Positions 17,725 to 26,596 of a DNA stretch of 64,000 nucleotides are shown one piece after another. A program made the position numbers and the translations under genes. The stretch's first letter is position 1. Each line of letters begins with the position of its first letter. Source of the stretch: Rubrobacter marinus (GTDB taxonomy: Bacteria; Actinomycetota; Rubrobacteria; Rubrobacterales; Rubrobacteraceae); contig NZ_CP045121.1 of assembly GCF_011492965.1 (NCBI RefSeq), positions 1,550,001-1,614,000 on the forward strand. The letters are read 5' to 3'. Below the pieces are notes generated by a model. It was not told the origin of the DNA. It saw nothing but the letters and a program-made list of their open reading frames with translations, and did not search any database.

Positions 17725-18437
17725 TTCGTCATCCTCGCGGTCGCGTGGATGCCGTCTCCGTCTACCTCCCCTCGAGGTGTCCTTGTCAGCCCGAATAGCC
17801 TCAGGGCTATCAGGACGTTCCAGGCCAGAAGGGGAAGGACCGAGATGGTGAAGAGGATGAGGCCCACCGTCCCAGGAACGTAGAGTCCCCAGTTGAGAAT
17901 GGCCGCCGCGAGCCCGGCATAGGCGGTCGGCCTACCGAAGATACCGCCCCGCAGCATCACGATCGGGACCACCAGCAGGTAGACGCTGAAGAGGTTGATG
18001 CCGACGTGGAAGGCGGTGCCGTGGAAGGTGGCGAGCATCGCCTCACCCGCCGCCAGAAAGAGGTCCCTCTCGGCGTCCGTGGTCGCAGCGGCGTACCGGT
18101 CGCTCAGGTAGAGCATCTCCAGGGCGGGCCGCGCCACGACGAAGGCCACGGACTGCAGGAGGCCGAGGACCAGGGCGATCGCCATGAGGGATTCGGCGGC
18201 TCGCCTCAGCGCGACGAAGAGAGCGAGGGTGGTCGCCGCGCTGAGGACGGCGTTGACGACGAACAGGAGCTCGAACGCAAGGAGCCCCCCGAGCTTGCTC
18301 TCCCGGAACAGATCGAACCACCCGAGCGCGGTCTCGGGCTGCCCCCAGACGACGAAGACGACCGCCTGCATCGGGACGAGCGCCGCTCCGAACAGCGCCG
18401 CCGCGCCGCCGACGCGGTAGAGCCACCTCCACCGCAT
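17715..18437 (-). CDS. DUF4386 family membrane protein 2
   Basis: A 240-residue paralog of the next gene, with the same order: LYRVGGAAALFGAALVPMQ, a loop with GWFDLFRESKLGGLLAFELL, the TTDAERDLFLAAGEAML segment, and MLRGGIFGRPTAYAGLA. About six membrane helices. Tandem duplication of this family is evident from the shared loops. ATG 18437 has only a weak GGAG very close to it, so a slightly different start is possible. It heads the DUF4386-DUF4386-GyrI group. Confidence 0.78.
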   Translation of the reverse strand: MRWRWLYRVGGAAALFGAALVPMQAVVFVVWGQPETALGWFDLFRESKLGGLLAFELLFVVNAVLSAATTLALFVALRRAAESLMAIALVLGLLQSVAFVVARPALEMLYLSDRYAAATTDAERDLFLAAGEAMLATFHGTAFHVGINLFSVYLLVVPIVMLRGGIFGRPTAYAGLAAAILNWGLYVPGTVGLILFTISVLPLLAWNVLIALRLFGLTRTPRGEVDGDGIHATARMTKCC

Positions 18438-18548
18438 CTCCGCGGCCTCGCCACGGAGCCCGGCTGCGTGCTAACGACGGGCAGATGGGGGAGAGGCACC
18501 TGGCGTTTTCATCGCGGTACTCCTTAAGACCTCTGGTTTCTATCCACC

Positions 18549-18593
18549 GGACCGGTCGCGGCGAGGGCAGAGCGTACTCGCCGCGACCGGTCC
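18549..18593 (-). terminator. Long perfect hairpin terminator
   Basis: 17-bp perfect inverted repeat (18549-18565 with 18577-18593), 11-nt loop, 18 bp downstream of the stop of the 18611 gene. Confidence 0.7.
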
Positions 18594-18610
18594 GCCCCGT
18601 TCGGCGGCGA

Positions 18611-19342
18611 TCAAGCCGTTCTCGGTCTGGCGGGCGCCGCGGCGTCCCCCTGGCCCCTGAGCCTGCGCAGTACCGCTACCTTGACGATCAACGCAAGCGA
18701 GGCGAGGCCGAGGATGAAGAAGGGGATGTCCGGCACGTACAGCAGGGCGACCATCGCGGCGCCGACCATCACGGCGTAAGCCGTCAACACTTGGAAGAGC
18801 ATCCGGTTGCCCGCCGGGTACTTCAGGAACAGGAGGCTCAGGGCGACCGTGGTCGTCGGGCAGCCCATGAGCCCGTAGGTGTCGAACAAAAGCTCCGCCG
18901 GGTCGAAGACGAGGCGGACGCCGAAGACGTACGGCGGGTACCAGAAGCCCCACACGAGCATGGGTACCGCGACGAGTAGGCGCCACTTCTCGATGCTTCT
19001 GAAATCCAGGTCCAGCCTCGGCTCCCTCAGCTCCCGGTACCACTGGTACAGCATGATCAGGAGGAAGACCGGGGTCGCCCCGTACACCGCGAGGGCGGCG
19101 AGGCCCATCCTCTCGTACAGCTCGATGCTCATCCACACACCGACGAAGACGAACAGCCAGGCGTAGCTGAGGGCGAAGTAGGCCGCGAAGGCCCTCCGGT
19201 AGCGGCTGCCGCAACGGAAGATCAGGTAGAACAAGGCGAGCGTTGTGAGGTGCCAGATCAGGGCCACCCACGCGAACGCGGCGCGGTACTCGCCGACCAG
19301 CTGCCCCACGGTCTTTCCGAACTCGACCCCGAAGGGATCCAT
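18611..19342 (-). CDS. Multi-pass membrane protein (DUF6064-like)
   Basis: A 243-residue membrane protein with about seven hydrophobic helices and many conserved-looking aromatic residues (AFAWVALIWHLTTLALFYL, ALSYAWLFVFVGVWMSIELYERMG, FYPPYVFG-like loop, GLMGCPTTTVALSLLFL). The CPTT motif at the start of a late helix is what makes me think of the DUF6064 family, but I am not certain. ATG 19342 has AAGGAG 7 nt upstream. Monocistronic, ended by a strong hairpin. No function can be assigned. Confidence 0.65.
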   Translation of the reverse strand: MDPFGVEFGKTVGQLVGEYRAAFAWVALIWHLTTLALFYLIFRCGSRYRRAFAAYFALSYAWLFVFVGVWMSIELYERMGLAALAVYGATPVFLLIMLYQWYRELREPRLDLDFRSIEKWRLLVAVPMLVWGFWYPPYVFGVRLVFDPAELLFDTYGLMGCPTTTVALSLLFLKYPAGNRMLFQVLTAYAVMVGAAMVALLYVPDIPFFILGLASLALIVKVAVLRRLRGQGDAAAPARPRTA

Positions 19343-19650
19343 GTCCGCTCCTTCACGAAAAGGTCGGGCGCGAACCCGCGCCAGCGAGCCTCGCACTCAC
19401 GATGCCAGCTTAACTCCAGGGCGGCGTCGTGCCCTGGCAAGGATTAACCACTTCGTGCCCCAAGCGCATCATTCGGTTTGCGGAGCGGCATCGACACCAG
19501 ACGCTTCGGCTTTGGCTGTCGTCGATCGTCTCCTTACCGCTACGTTCCTGCCACGGTCACCTATTCACGCCTCTCCGGGAGCAGAACCGGCGCGCGTGCG
19601 GCCCGTCGCACGTAACCGAGGACCGGCGCTGCTCGATAACGCGGTTGGGC
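19343..19650. other. Intergenic region
   Basis: About 300 bp upstream of the DUF6064-like gene. No gene or clear motif seen. Confidence 0.3.
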
Positions 19651-19896
19651 TCAGTCGTGGCCAGAACCTCCCCGGCTTCGGCCGCCCAGCCTGCCCAGGA
19701 AGGGGGAGCCGGCGCCGAGCAGGAACCCGAAGTCGTACCAGTTGCCACTCCTCTCGGCGTTGTAGACCGGGAACTGGTCCCACGCGCCGAAGACGTGGAC
19801 GATAAGGACGATCCAGGCCGTAAGCCCGTTCCAGAAGCCCCAGAGTAGATCTGCCCACCACACGAGGATCCTCCCGTCTTTGTATTTTCGAGTCAC
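19651..19896 (-). CDS. Small single-span membrane protein, unknown
   Basis: 81 residues from GTG 19896. A hydrophilic start (VTRKYKDGRILVWWADLL) leads to one helix, GLTAWIVLIVHVFG, then AWDQFPVYNAERSGNWYDFGFLLGAGSP and a Gly/Arg tail. The frame is open upstream to 20049, but the Arg-rich extra sequence looks non-coding. I do not recognise the family; the Trp/Tyr-rich core argues for a real gene. A weak motif copy (GGCCA-ATTG-TGTGA) lies at 20002-20015, 106 bp upstream. Confidence 0.5.
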   Translation of the reverse strand: MTRKYKDGRILVWWADLLWGFWNGLTAWIVLIVHVFGAWDQFPVYNAERSGNWYDFGFLLGAGSPFLGRLGGRSRGGSGHD

Positions 19897-20001
19897 CCAT
19901 TCGACCGGATCGCAAGGCGGGCCGATGCGTTCGCCACGAGCCCGCGGGGAGCGGCGCAGCTCCCGAAGGACCTCGAAGTATCCGTGCTCCACGCTGAAGG
20001 T

Positions 20002-20015
20002 GGCCAATTGTGTGA
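20002..20015. promoter_or_regulatory. Weak island motif copy
   Basis: GGCCA-ATTG-TGTGA, left half perfect, right half poor; in the gap ahead of the small membrane protein. Confidence 0.2.
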
Positions 20016-20052
20016 CTCGTCGCTGGACGGCATGTCCGGCAACCGCCACCGA

Positions 20053-20779
20053 CTAACCCGAAATCACGCTCCCATTGAAGTCATGCTGGGGCTGTTTCGC
20101 CTGGGCACGCAGGAGACCGATGGCCAACACTGCCACCCAGAGCATGGTGGTGTAGATGTTGAAGCGCTCCTCGAGCCCGCCCACGGCGTCGGGCCGTTCG
20201 TGGCGATTTGTTCTGCTTGCAAGCTCGTCAAGGCGCCGAATACGAGGACCGCGACAATCGTTGCGTACGAGTAGTACCGGAACCGCTTCCCGAGCAACGC
20301 GGCCCGAAGCCCATGGCCAGCACGACGCACAGCGACATCAGCGCCGTCGCCGGGATGTGCATGACGTTGCGCAGCGTCTCCTCGCCCGTTGCAAGGGCCT
20401 CGCGCGGGCGCATCGGGAAGAGCGCGCCGCCCGCGAAGCCGAAGGCCGCGTACCCGAGCAGCAGTACGCCCGTGATACGCGCCGCGCGTCTCGGACCGGC
20501 CAGCATCCATACGCCCACGGCGAAGGCCGCCACGAGCAGGGTGTACGGGACCACGTTCAGCGCGACCATCAAGGGCCTCGTCGGTGCCCCCTGGGCCGTC
20601 AACTCGCTGAACCATTGGTCGGCATAGCTGTAGCCCTCGTACCGCAGGGTACCGAGGACGTCGCCTGCGACGTACAGCACCGACGAGGCGACTCCGCAGC
20701 CGAGCAAAATCCGTCGTACCGTACCCCTCCCCCTCCGACGCTGCGCGAGCGAGACTCTGTTCGTCTTGACGGTGTCCAT
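20053..20779 (-). CDS. DUF998 family membrane protein, two frameshifts
   Basis: Restored length 242 residues. Starts MDTVKTNRVSLAQ (ATG 20779, AGAAGGAG upstream), then helix LLGCGVASSVLYVAGDVL, the DUF998 loop GYSYADQWFSELTAQGAPTR, helices VPYTLLVAAFAVGVWML and ITGVLLLGYAAFGFAGG, and NVMHIPATALMSLCVVLAMGFG. The frame breaks near 20308 (one G missing in a G run) and continues ALLGKRFRYYSYATIVAVLV. It breaks again near 20185 (one G missing) and continues LEERFNIYTTMLWVAVLAIGLL to TAG at 20053. Function unknown. Confidence 0.75.
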
Positions 20780-20844
20780 GACGTTCTCCTTCTCTACTCC
20801 ACTTCTGGCGAACCCACGGCTCGGCCATCCGTCCGATCCCCGGT

Positions 20845-21349
20845 CTAGCCTGCAGGACCAGCCGGTGCTCCTTCATCTGAACGGATAGGTACGAGGCGCA
20901 CCATGGGTATGCGGCGGCTGGTCCGCCTCCCGTACCTGGCAACCTCGGGCGCGGCCCGCAGTATGCGTGGCCATAGGGCGGCGTCCTCCTCGTCCGATAG
21001 CTCCTCGGCTCGCGCCCGCAGCGTGCGGCCGTCGACCTCGACCCATACCAGGGGGTCGGCCTTGAGGTTGAAGTACCAGCCCGGGGGATGGGGTAGACCG
21101 GAGTTGGCGGCCAGAACGATCATGTCCCCTGCACCGTCCGAGAAGAATTGCAGGGGACCGTGCGCTTCTTGCCTGACCTACGGCCGCGCGTGGTGAGGAG
21201 CAGAGCCTGCCGGCCCACAACCGCACTATGCGCCCCTTCGTCAGCCTGAGCAGGAAGGCGGCGATCCCGACGGAGCGCGTGTCCACCTCGTGCTCGACGC
21301 GCGCCTTGATGCGCCCCACAAGCGAAAGCCGCTGGTCCTTTTCGTTCAT
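20845..21349 (-). CDS. Deazaflavin-dependent nitroreductase family (DUF385/DDN), two frameshifts
   Basis: Restored length 168 residues. A split beta-barrel enzyme of the F420H2-dependent DDN group. The pieces are KGRIVRLWAGR, then (one G restored) LLLTTRGRRSGKKRTVPL, then (one C restored) QFFSDGAGDMIVLAANSG, PHPPGWYFNLKADPLVWVEVDGRTL and VARYGRRTSRRIPMVRLVP. The GRRSGKxRTxPL and WYxNLxAxPxVxVxxxG motifs are the family hallmarks. Breaks lie near 21197 and 21149. ATG 21349 overlaps the stop of an upstream 58-codon gene by ATGA. F420-dependent reductases protect against nitrosative or quinone stress. Confidence 0.75.
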
Positions 21350-21521
21350 CGTCGGGTTCCTCCTTTGCCGGGTGGTTCGTGCGCGAGCACGGCGGCTATC
21401 GCCCCGCGAGGGAAGAACGCGAGGGGCGCGAAGAAGCCGAGCACGAGGCCCGCCAGGGACTCGCCGCACAGAGGGCCAAGACCAATAGGTAGAACACCGC
21501 CGCAGGCACCAACTGCTCCAC
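21346..21521 (-). CDS. Small membrane protein translationally coupled to the DDN gene, one frameshift
   Basis: A 58-residue protein when one G is restored near 21450. GTG 21521 follows AGGAGGT by 9 nt. It reads VEQLVPAAVFYLLVLALC in the first frame, then ESLAGLVLGFFAPLAFFPRGAIAAVLAHEPPGKGG in the next, giving two hydrophobic helices and a polar tail. Its TGA overlaps the ATG of the nitroreductase gene (ATGA). Too short for family recognition; the RBS, hydrophobicity and coupling argue for a gene. Confidence 0.45.
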
Positions 21522-21897
21522 TTCTCGAGCACCTCCTACTGGGACGCCATACGTAGGAGAGCGGGCGCCACCGCTACCATCCGGCCTCGCTCTCCTGGCC
21601 GGAGTTTGTCACGGCCCACGGCCGCCGCCATGAGCAACCTTGATGCTCGCACCGGCAAATATGCACCAACAGCACAAGACCGAGATGCCCGCAAATGGTC
21701 ACGGCGAACGACCTGCGCGTCGCGAACGGCACGATCGCAACGGCGGGCTTTCGCCGGACCCCGGTTAGCCCAGGAGCGATTCTGCGACGCCAGTCGAGTC
21801 ACAGACGCGCGGGGCGGCGTACGCGGACGATTGCCCGATCGGGAGAGAGGCACCGCGGTCCTGCCCACGAAGAATGGCTCCGCCCGACACGCCTCTA
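21522..21897. other. Intergenic region
   Basis: About 375 bp between the zinc dehydrogenase stop and the small membrane gene start, same strand. No gene, hairpin or motif copy that I can support. Confidence 0.3.
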
Positions 21898-22896
21898 TTA
21901 CGCCAAGGTCAGCACGGCGGCGCCGCGTATCTCGCCACGGCGCAGGGCGTTCAGGGCTTCGTTCGCCTCTTCCAGCGCGAAGGGGACGACCTCCGTGCGG
22001 ACGGGCACCTGATGGGCGAGGGCGAGAAACTCCTCCCCGTCCCGGCGGGTGAGGTTCGCCACCGAGCGCACCTGACGCTCCCCCCACAGGAGCTCGTACG
22101 GGAAGGAGGGGATGTCGCTCATGTGGATGCCCGCGCACACCACCGCCCCGCCCTTCGCCACGCTGCCGAGCGCCGCGGGTACGAGGTCCCCCACGGGGGC
22201 GAAGATGATCGCCGCGTCGAGCTCCTCCGGCGGTGGCGCGTCCGAGGGTCCGGCCCAAGCCGCTCCGAGCTCCCGGGCGAAGTTTCGGGCCGCCTCGTCC
22301 TTGGGGCTCGTGAAGGCGAAGACCTCGCGCCCCTGGTGCACGGCGACCTGGGCGATGATGTGCGCCGCGGCTCCGAAACCGTAGAGGCCCAGTCGTTTGG
22401 CATCGCCGGTCATGCGGAGGGAGCGGTAGCCGATGAGGCCCGCGCAGAGGAGAGGGGCGGCCTGCAGGTCGGGGTAACCCTCGGGGATGGGGAAGCAGAA
22501 GCGGGCATCGGCGACGGCGTACTCGGCGTAGCCGCCGTCGATCTGGTAGCCGGTGAACCGGGCGGCGTCGCAGAGGTTCTCGCGGCCCGTGAGGCAGAAC
22601 CGGCAGACACCGTCGGTCCACCCGAGCCAGGGCACGCCCACCCGTGCGCCGGGTTCGAAACGCTCGGCCCCATCCCCGACGGCCTCCACGGTGCCGACGA
22701 TCTGGTGCCCCGGGATGAGGGGCAGCTTGGGGTCGGCGAGCTCCCCGTCTACGACGTGCAGGTCGGTGCGGCACACCGCGCACGCCCTCACACTCACGAG
22801 TACCCTGCCCGCGCCGGGCTCGGGTGTGGGCAGCTCGGCGGTTCGCAGGTGGGTGCCGGGCGCGTCGAGGATCATCGCGCGCACGGCGGTCGCCAC
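21898..22896 (-). CDS. Zn-dependent alcohol dehydrogenase (AdhP-like medium chain)
   Basis: Intact, 332 residues. Catalytic-zinc motif CAVCRTDLHVVDG, the GHQIVGTVEAVG active-site His region, a structural-zinc loop DGVCRFCLTGRENLC (first Cys of the usual four replaced by Asp), then RFTGYQIDGGYAEYA, PLLCAGLIGYRSL and a nucleotide site GLYGFGAAAHIIAQVA. The loop and GYAEY pattern fit the AdhP-like zinc-binding alcohol dehydrogenase group. GTG 22896 has only a weak RBS; ATG 22875 is an alternative. Likely reduces aldehydes or oxidises alcohols with NAD(P). Confidence 0.88.
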   Translation of the reverse strand: MATAVRAMILDAPGTHLRTAELPTPEPGAGRVLVSVRACAVCRTDLHVVDGELADPKLPLIPGHQIVGTVEAVGDGAERFEPGARVGVPWLGWTDGVCRFCLTGRENLCDAARFTGYQIDGGYAEYAVADARFCFPIPEGYPDLQAAPLLCAGLIGYRSLRMTGDAKRLGLYGFGAAAHIIAQVAVHQGREVFAFTSPKDEAARNFARELGAAWAGPSDAPPPEELDAAIIFAPVGDLVPAALGSVAKGGAVVCAGIHMSDIPSFPYELLWGERQVRSVANLTRRDGEEFLALAHQVPVRTEVVPFALEEANEALNALRRGEIRGAAVLTLA

Positions 22897-22927
22897 CCCC
22901 TACGGGTTCCGATAGATCTTGCCAACG

Positions 22928-23308
22928 TCAAAGGCCGGCTCCCCGCCGTCGCCGGGCCTCGGGCGCGCAGGTCGCCTCGGGCACAGCCTCCAGCCTCTGC
23001 AACGTTATGAACTCTCCGGTGACGTCGCAGATGCCGTAGGTGCCCTCCTCGATCTTCTCCAGCGCGCGCTCGACGGCGCCGAGCCTGCGCCGGAGGCGCG
23101 TCTCGAGCCAGAGCATCGCTCCCCCGGCGTGCGCGCAAGCGCTTCCATCGGACAAGTTTTGCCGCGCCCCTTCCTCCCGGAAAGCGCCGCCGAGCTCCCG
23201 GCGGAGCAGGTCCCTCGCCTCCTCGAGCCTGTACCTCTGGCGCGACAAAAACCCGGCGTCCGAACGCGCCGAACGCATGCTCTTCGAACCCTCCTGAAGC
23301 GTCTCCAT
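22928..23308 (-). CDS. DksA/TraR-type protein with a degenerate zinc finger
   Basis: 126 residues, coiled-coil N-terminal two-thirds (RQRYRLEEARDLLRRELG ... LRRRLGAVERALEKIEEGTYG) and a C-terminal DksA-like finger. In the family the finger is C-x2-C-x17-C-x2-C. Here the order TYGICDVTGEFITLQRLEAVPEATCAPE keeps the first Cys of each pair but lacks the second, while R-L-x-A-x-P-x-A-T-C is retained. It may therefore bind RNA polymerase without zinc, or use a different ligand set. ATG 23308 chosen over 23341 for its GGAAGG. It lies 32 bp upstream of the Zn dehydrogenase and is probably cotranscribed. Confidence 0.75.
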   Translation of the reverse strand: METLQEGSKSMRSARSDAGFLSRQRYRLEEARDLLRRELGGAFREEGARQNLSDGSACAHAGGAMLWLETRLRRRLGAVERALEKIEEGTYGICDVTGEFITLQRLEAVPEATCAPEARRRRGAGL

Positions 23309-23462
23309 CCCGACCTTCCCCCGTTGCCTGCCCGAGGTCATCAGAGTAGGGGGTTCGAGGTTCCGCTTCCTGACCCATATTGCTCAATCCGTACGGTCAC
23401 GTTGCTCGGGCCGACGCAGCTCTCGGAGCGCGGCCTGCCCGGGTGGCTACGTCGCACGACGG

Positions 23463-24554
23463 CTAGAGCTTGCCGAAGACAACGGGGTAAGCCGACCTCA
23501 TAAGGGGTGGCAGCTGACGCAGCGAAAGCTCTTCGTCTATGAAGCTCAGAGACTGTGACAGAGGGATGGCGCGCATCACCTCGCGCAGCAGAGCCAGAGG
23601 CCTCCCAGGGTCGGCGGTAGCGAGCCGAAGAAAACCCTCGTCGAGCAGGCGCCAGTGTGGGCCCGTCCGCCAAGTGGTCGGCAGCGGGCGGCGTCGGCGC
23701 CAAAGGCGCGCCAGATGCTCCGTCTCCTCCGCTATGCGCACTATGCCGTAGCCGGCGCTCGGCTTGACGAGGCCGCGCTTCGCGCCCAGCAGGACGTGCC
23801 CCGGGCCGGCGGTGCGCGCGGGCGCGAATCCTAGCGGTATCTCGCCGTATTCCTCGTGGTCCACGGCGAAGCGTGCCCCCGGGTGCCGCGTCTCCAGGTA
23901 CCGTAGAAGCGGCGCCCGGTCCGCCCCTTGCCCGGTCGGGCCGAACGAGGCCGACTCGACGAGGGCCTCCGCAGGTCCCAGCGGCAGCACGTACGCGAAG
24001 GACCGTTCGTCGAGCGGGTCGAACAGGGTGGCGGTCTCTGAGTCGAAGACCGGCCGGTCCGCCGTCACGCGGAGGCCGGTGCCACTCAAGAGTGCCCGCG
24101 GGCGTCCCGGCGTCGGGAACTCGGGGGCTACCTCGGGCGCGCTATCGAAGACCCGGCTCGTGCGCAGGGCGCCGTCGTCGGTGGCGACCTCGTAGAGGTT
24201 GCCGCGGCGCGAGATCGAGCGGGCCGTCGTGCGCAGCCACTCGACGCCCTCAAGCGCCGCGCACAGGTCGGCGAACACGTCGGTGGAGCGCACGAGCCGC
24301 ATGGTGTGGGGGGCGATGGGTTCCGGCGGCGCGTCGGCCACCCTTGCCCGCCTCCAAGCGCCCACGGCGAAGTGGTCGAAGGGGGTAGCCCCGAGGCTCC
24401 AGTAGCTCCAGTGGACGGGCGGCTGCTCCAAAGGCGGAGACGGGTCCACGACCGCGACCCGCCCCGGCAGCGTCCCACGGAGCGCCTTCAACAGCAGGAG
24501 CGCGGAGAGGCCGCCGCCGACAAAGACGACGTCGTAGTCACGCGCGGCGATCAA
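23463..24554 (-). CDS. crtY: Lycopene cyclase family FAD protein
   Basis: 363 residues. An N-terminal dinucleotide fold (YDVVFVGGGLSALLLLKAL), then the lycopene cyclase motif order: HWSYWSLG near residue 48, RVFDS at about 135, SFAYVLPLGPAEALVESASF near 190, and the C-terminal FAD motif GLVKPSAGYGIVRIAEET near 270. It would cyclise the ends of lycopene or a related C40/C50 carotenoid at the membrane. The start is TTG 24554, since no better codon precedes the fold. No other carotenoid gene is in view. It follows the RDD gene on the same strand by 64 bp. Confidence 0.82.
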   Translation of the reverse strand: MIAARDYDVVFVGGGLSALLLLKALRGTLPGRVAVVDPSPPLEQPPVHWSYWSLGATPFDHFAVGAWRRARVADAPPEPIAPHTMRLVRSTDVFADLCAALEGVEWLRTTARSISRRGNLYEVATDDGALRTSRVFDSAPEVAPEFPTPGRPRALLSGTGLRVTADRPVFDSETATLFDPLDERSFAYVLPLGPAEALVESASFGPTGQGADRAPLLRYLETRHPGARFAVDHEEYGEIPLGFAPARTAGPGHVLLGAKRGLVKPSAGYGIVRIAEETEHLARLWRRRRPLPTTWRTGPHWRLLDEGFLRLATADPGRPLALLREVMRAIPLSQSLSFIDEELSLRQLPPLMRSAYPVVFGKL

Positions 24555-24618
24555 CCGTCCGCTCCGCGGCGCGCGATCCGGTGCGCTCCCAGCCGAACCG
24601 ACGGGGAAGGAGCCCGTG

Positions 24619-25088
24619 TCACGCCCGGACCACGAGGGTGCGCGCCATCATGTCCCCGAGGCGTTGCCGCTTCTCGGAGACCAAGACCGCCACGAAGGCT
24701 ACCCCGTAGCTCAGGAGCCCGTCCACGACCCTTAGTAGCGTCCTCAAGGCCGCGGCTTTCGGCCCGGGCGCCCCGCCGGTGTCCTCCCGTACCACCTTAT
24801 GCCGAGGAGCATCTTCCCCAACGTCTGCCCCAGGTAGCCTTCCATGAGCACGTAGTAGAGGACGACGATCGCCCCGTACGCCACGCTCGGTACGGCCGGC
24901 ATCGAGCCGTCCCAACTCGCGGGGCCTTCTTGTACGACGTTTCCGAAGAGCGCCGCCATCGCGACGAACAGGAGGCCGAACAAGAGACCGTCGACCAGCG
25001 TAGCCACCACCCTGCGCCCCGTGACGTATACGTCCCCTCTCGCGCCTGCGTCGGGCGGAACGACGGAACCTCCGGTGACCGTACCCAT
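24619..25088 (-). CDS. RDD family membrane protein, one frameshift
   Basis: Restored length 156 residues. RDD domain: RRVVATLVDGLLFGLLFVAMAALFG (first helix with the R..D motif), AYGAIVVLYYVLMEGYLGQTLGKMLLGI, and, after adding one base near 24797, VVREDTGGAPGPKAAALRTLLRVVDGLLSYGVAF and the terminal KRQRLGDMMARTLVV. The QTLGKMLLGI and QRLGDMMART strings are diagnostic for RDD. ATG 25088 has GAGAGGAGG upstream. Family members are transport-related membrane proteins of undefined substrate. A strong motif copy lies 108 bp upstream. Confidence 0.82.
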
Positions 25089-26010
25089 CTCTACCTCCTC
25101 TCCCAGGCGGCCGCAGGAGACCGCCACGAACGCTCTGTGCCCCAAGCCTGAATGATTCGGTGAGCGCCTGCGTGCCCCGCGTGGACCAACCGGGTGGCCA
25201 AGTTTGACCAACAAGGCCCGCGACGGGGCACCTCTCGCGCGTCACTTGCCGCCCGTTCAGCATGCGCGTCTCGCCGCCGGTGCCAACAGCGGTATTCCGC
25301 TTGTTCTACTCGCTCTCCGGGCTCAATCCGGTTGCGGGGCGCTTCGCGCTAGCTTTCCCGACTGTGGCGCGTGGCACCAGCGCCCTGTAGTTCCGGGTTG
25401 TGCCTTCGTAATGAGTTGGAGGTCGCCGCGGCGGCATGATGGAGGGCGACAGAGAGACCCCCGCGGGCCAGGTTTCCTGACGCCCGGCTCACGGCGAACG
25501 AGTTCGGGCACCAAGCGGGACTCGCTCTCGTGCCCGCGGAACGTCCGGTGGTCATACTCAAGGTGGTCCGCTCCTTCATCGAAGTCTTGGAGGATCGGGA
25601 GGGGTGCTCATGCTCGTCTCGCTCGTGGTCGGTTCGGGGACCGTCCTTTCTAAGGCGCCGGTGATGGAGGCGAGCCCACCGCCCAACCCGTCCGTGCACG
25701 CGTCCTCGTTACTATGTCGCCCGAGACCATTACCTCTCCAAATCTTGGAGGCCGCGGCCTCGCGGCTGCTCGCCGAGCGCCCGTAGAAGGGGCTTACCGG
25801 CGCACCCCGAGGTGTCGTTGGCGTGCGTCGAACGCAGGAACGCCCGGTTCTGGCGGTCGCGGCATGTGCCTCGGGCGCGGGGTCGGCGACTCCGAAGGTC
25901 GAAATGGATCAGGCGGAAGGCACGGATTGCTCAAGTCAGAGAGGACGCCCGGCACTAGAGTCGTTCGAGAAGCGAAGCGGAACGGGCACTCGGAAGGGAG
26001 GCCGCCGAAC
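25089..26010. other. Long intergenic region
   Basis: About 920 bp between divergent RDD and flavodoxin genes. The motif copy at 25196-25209 is the only element I can support. Short open frames here are Arg/Pro/Ser-rich and lack RBSs; a stretch near 25490-25610 in one plus frame reads protein-like but has no start or homology I recognise. Confidence 0.35.
25196..25209. promoter_or_regulatory. Strong island operator-like motif upstream of RDD gene
   Basis: GGCCA-AGTT-TGACC, 108 bp before ATG 25088; a further GGACCAACC lies 17 bp to its left. Confidence 0.5.
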
Positions 26011-26596
26011 ATGGCGAGGGTACTGGTGGTGTACGGCACTGGCGAGGGCCAGACGGCCAAGATCTCCAACTACGCAGCGGAGGTGGCGGGGGAACACGGG
26101 CACGACGCGAGGGTCGCGGACGTCAAAGAGCTTCCCGAGGGTTTCTCCCCGAGGGGTACGATGCGGTAGTCGTCGGGGCCTCCATCCATGGGGGAAGCAC
26201 GAGGGCTACGTGCGCGACTTCGTCCGGGAGAACCGCGAGGTGCTCGAACGCGTCCCCTCGGCGTTCTTCTCCGTTAGCATGACGGCGCGCGAGGGGACCG
26301 AGGAGGCGTGCAAGAAGGTAGAAGAGTACGTCGAGGGCTTCGCGCAGGAGACCGGCTGGCACCCCGAGAGGGTCGGCGTCTTCGCCGGCGCGATCCCATA
26401 CACGAGGTACGGGTTCGTAAAGAAGCGCCTTATCCGCTCCATGGCGAAGGAAATGGGCGTCGGCACCGACATCTCGCGCGACTTCGAGTACACGGACTGG
26501 GAAGCGGTGAGGCACTACACCGAGGAGTTCCTCGAGGAGGTCGCCCGGAACGCGAGCCCCGGTTCCTCCAGAAGCTACGAGTACAAGGGACGATGA
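26011..26596 (+). CDS. Flavodoxin-domain protein (HemG/menaquinone-dependent protoporphyrinogen oxidase-like), two frameshifts
   Basis: Restored length 195 residues. Starts MARVLVVYGTGEGQTAKISNYA, the flavodoxin phosphate-binding loop, followed by AVVVGASIHGGKHEG in a third frame and then YVRDFVRENREVLERVPSAFFSVSMTARE, GVFAGAIPYTRYGFVKKRLIRSMAK and TDWEAVRHYTEEF. This order (loop, SIHxGKH, SAFFSVS, FAGAxxYTxYxFxKRxx) is that of the FMN protein family including HemG. Frame breaks near 26152 and 26193 are each a missing C or G in a run. ATG 26011 has GGAAGGGAGG upstream. Overlaps the next gene by ATGA. Confidence 0.78.

Noticed and set aside
25349..25699. Open frames in the 25.1-26.0 kb gap
   Set aside because: Biased composition and no RBS; I could not support a gene.
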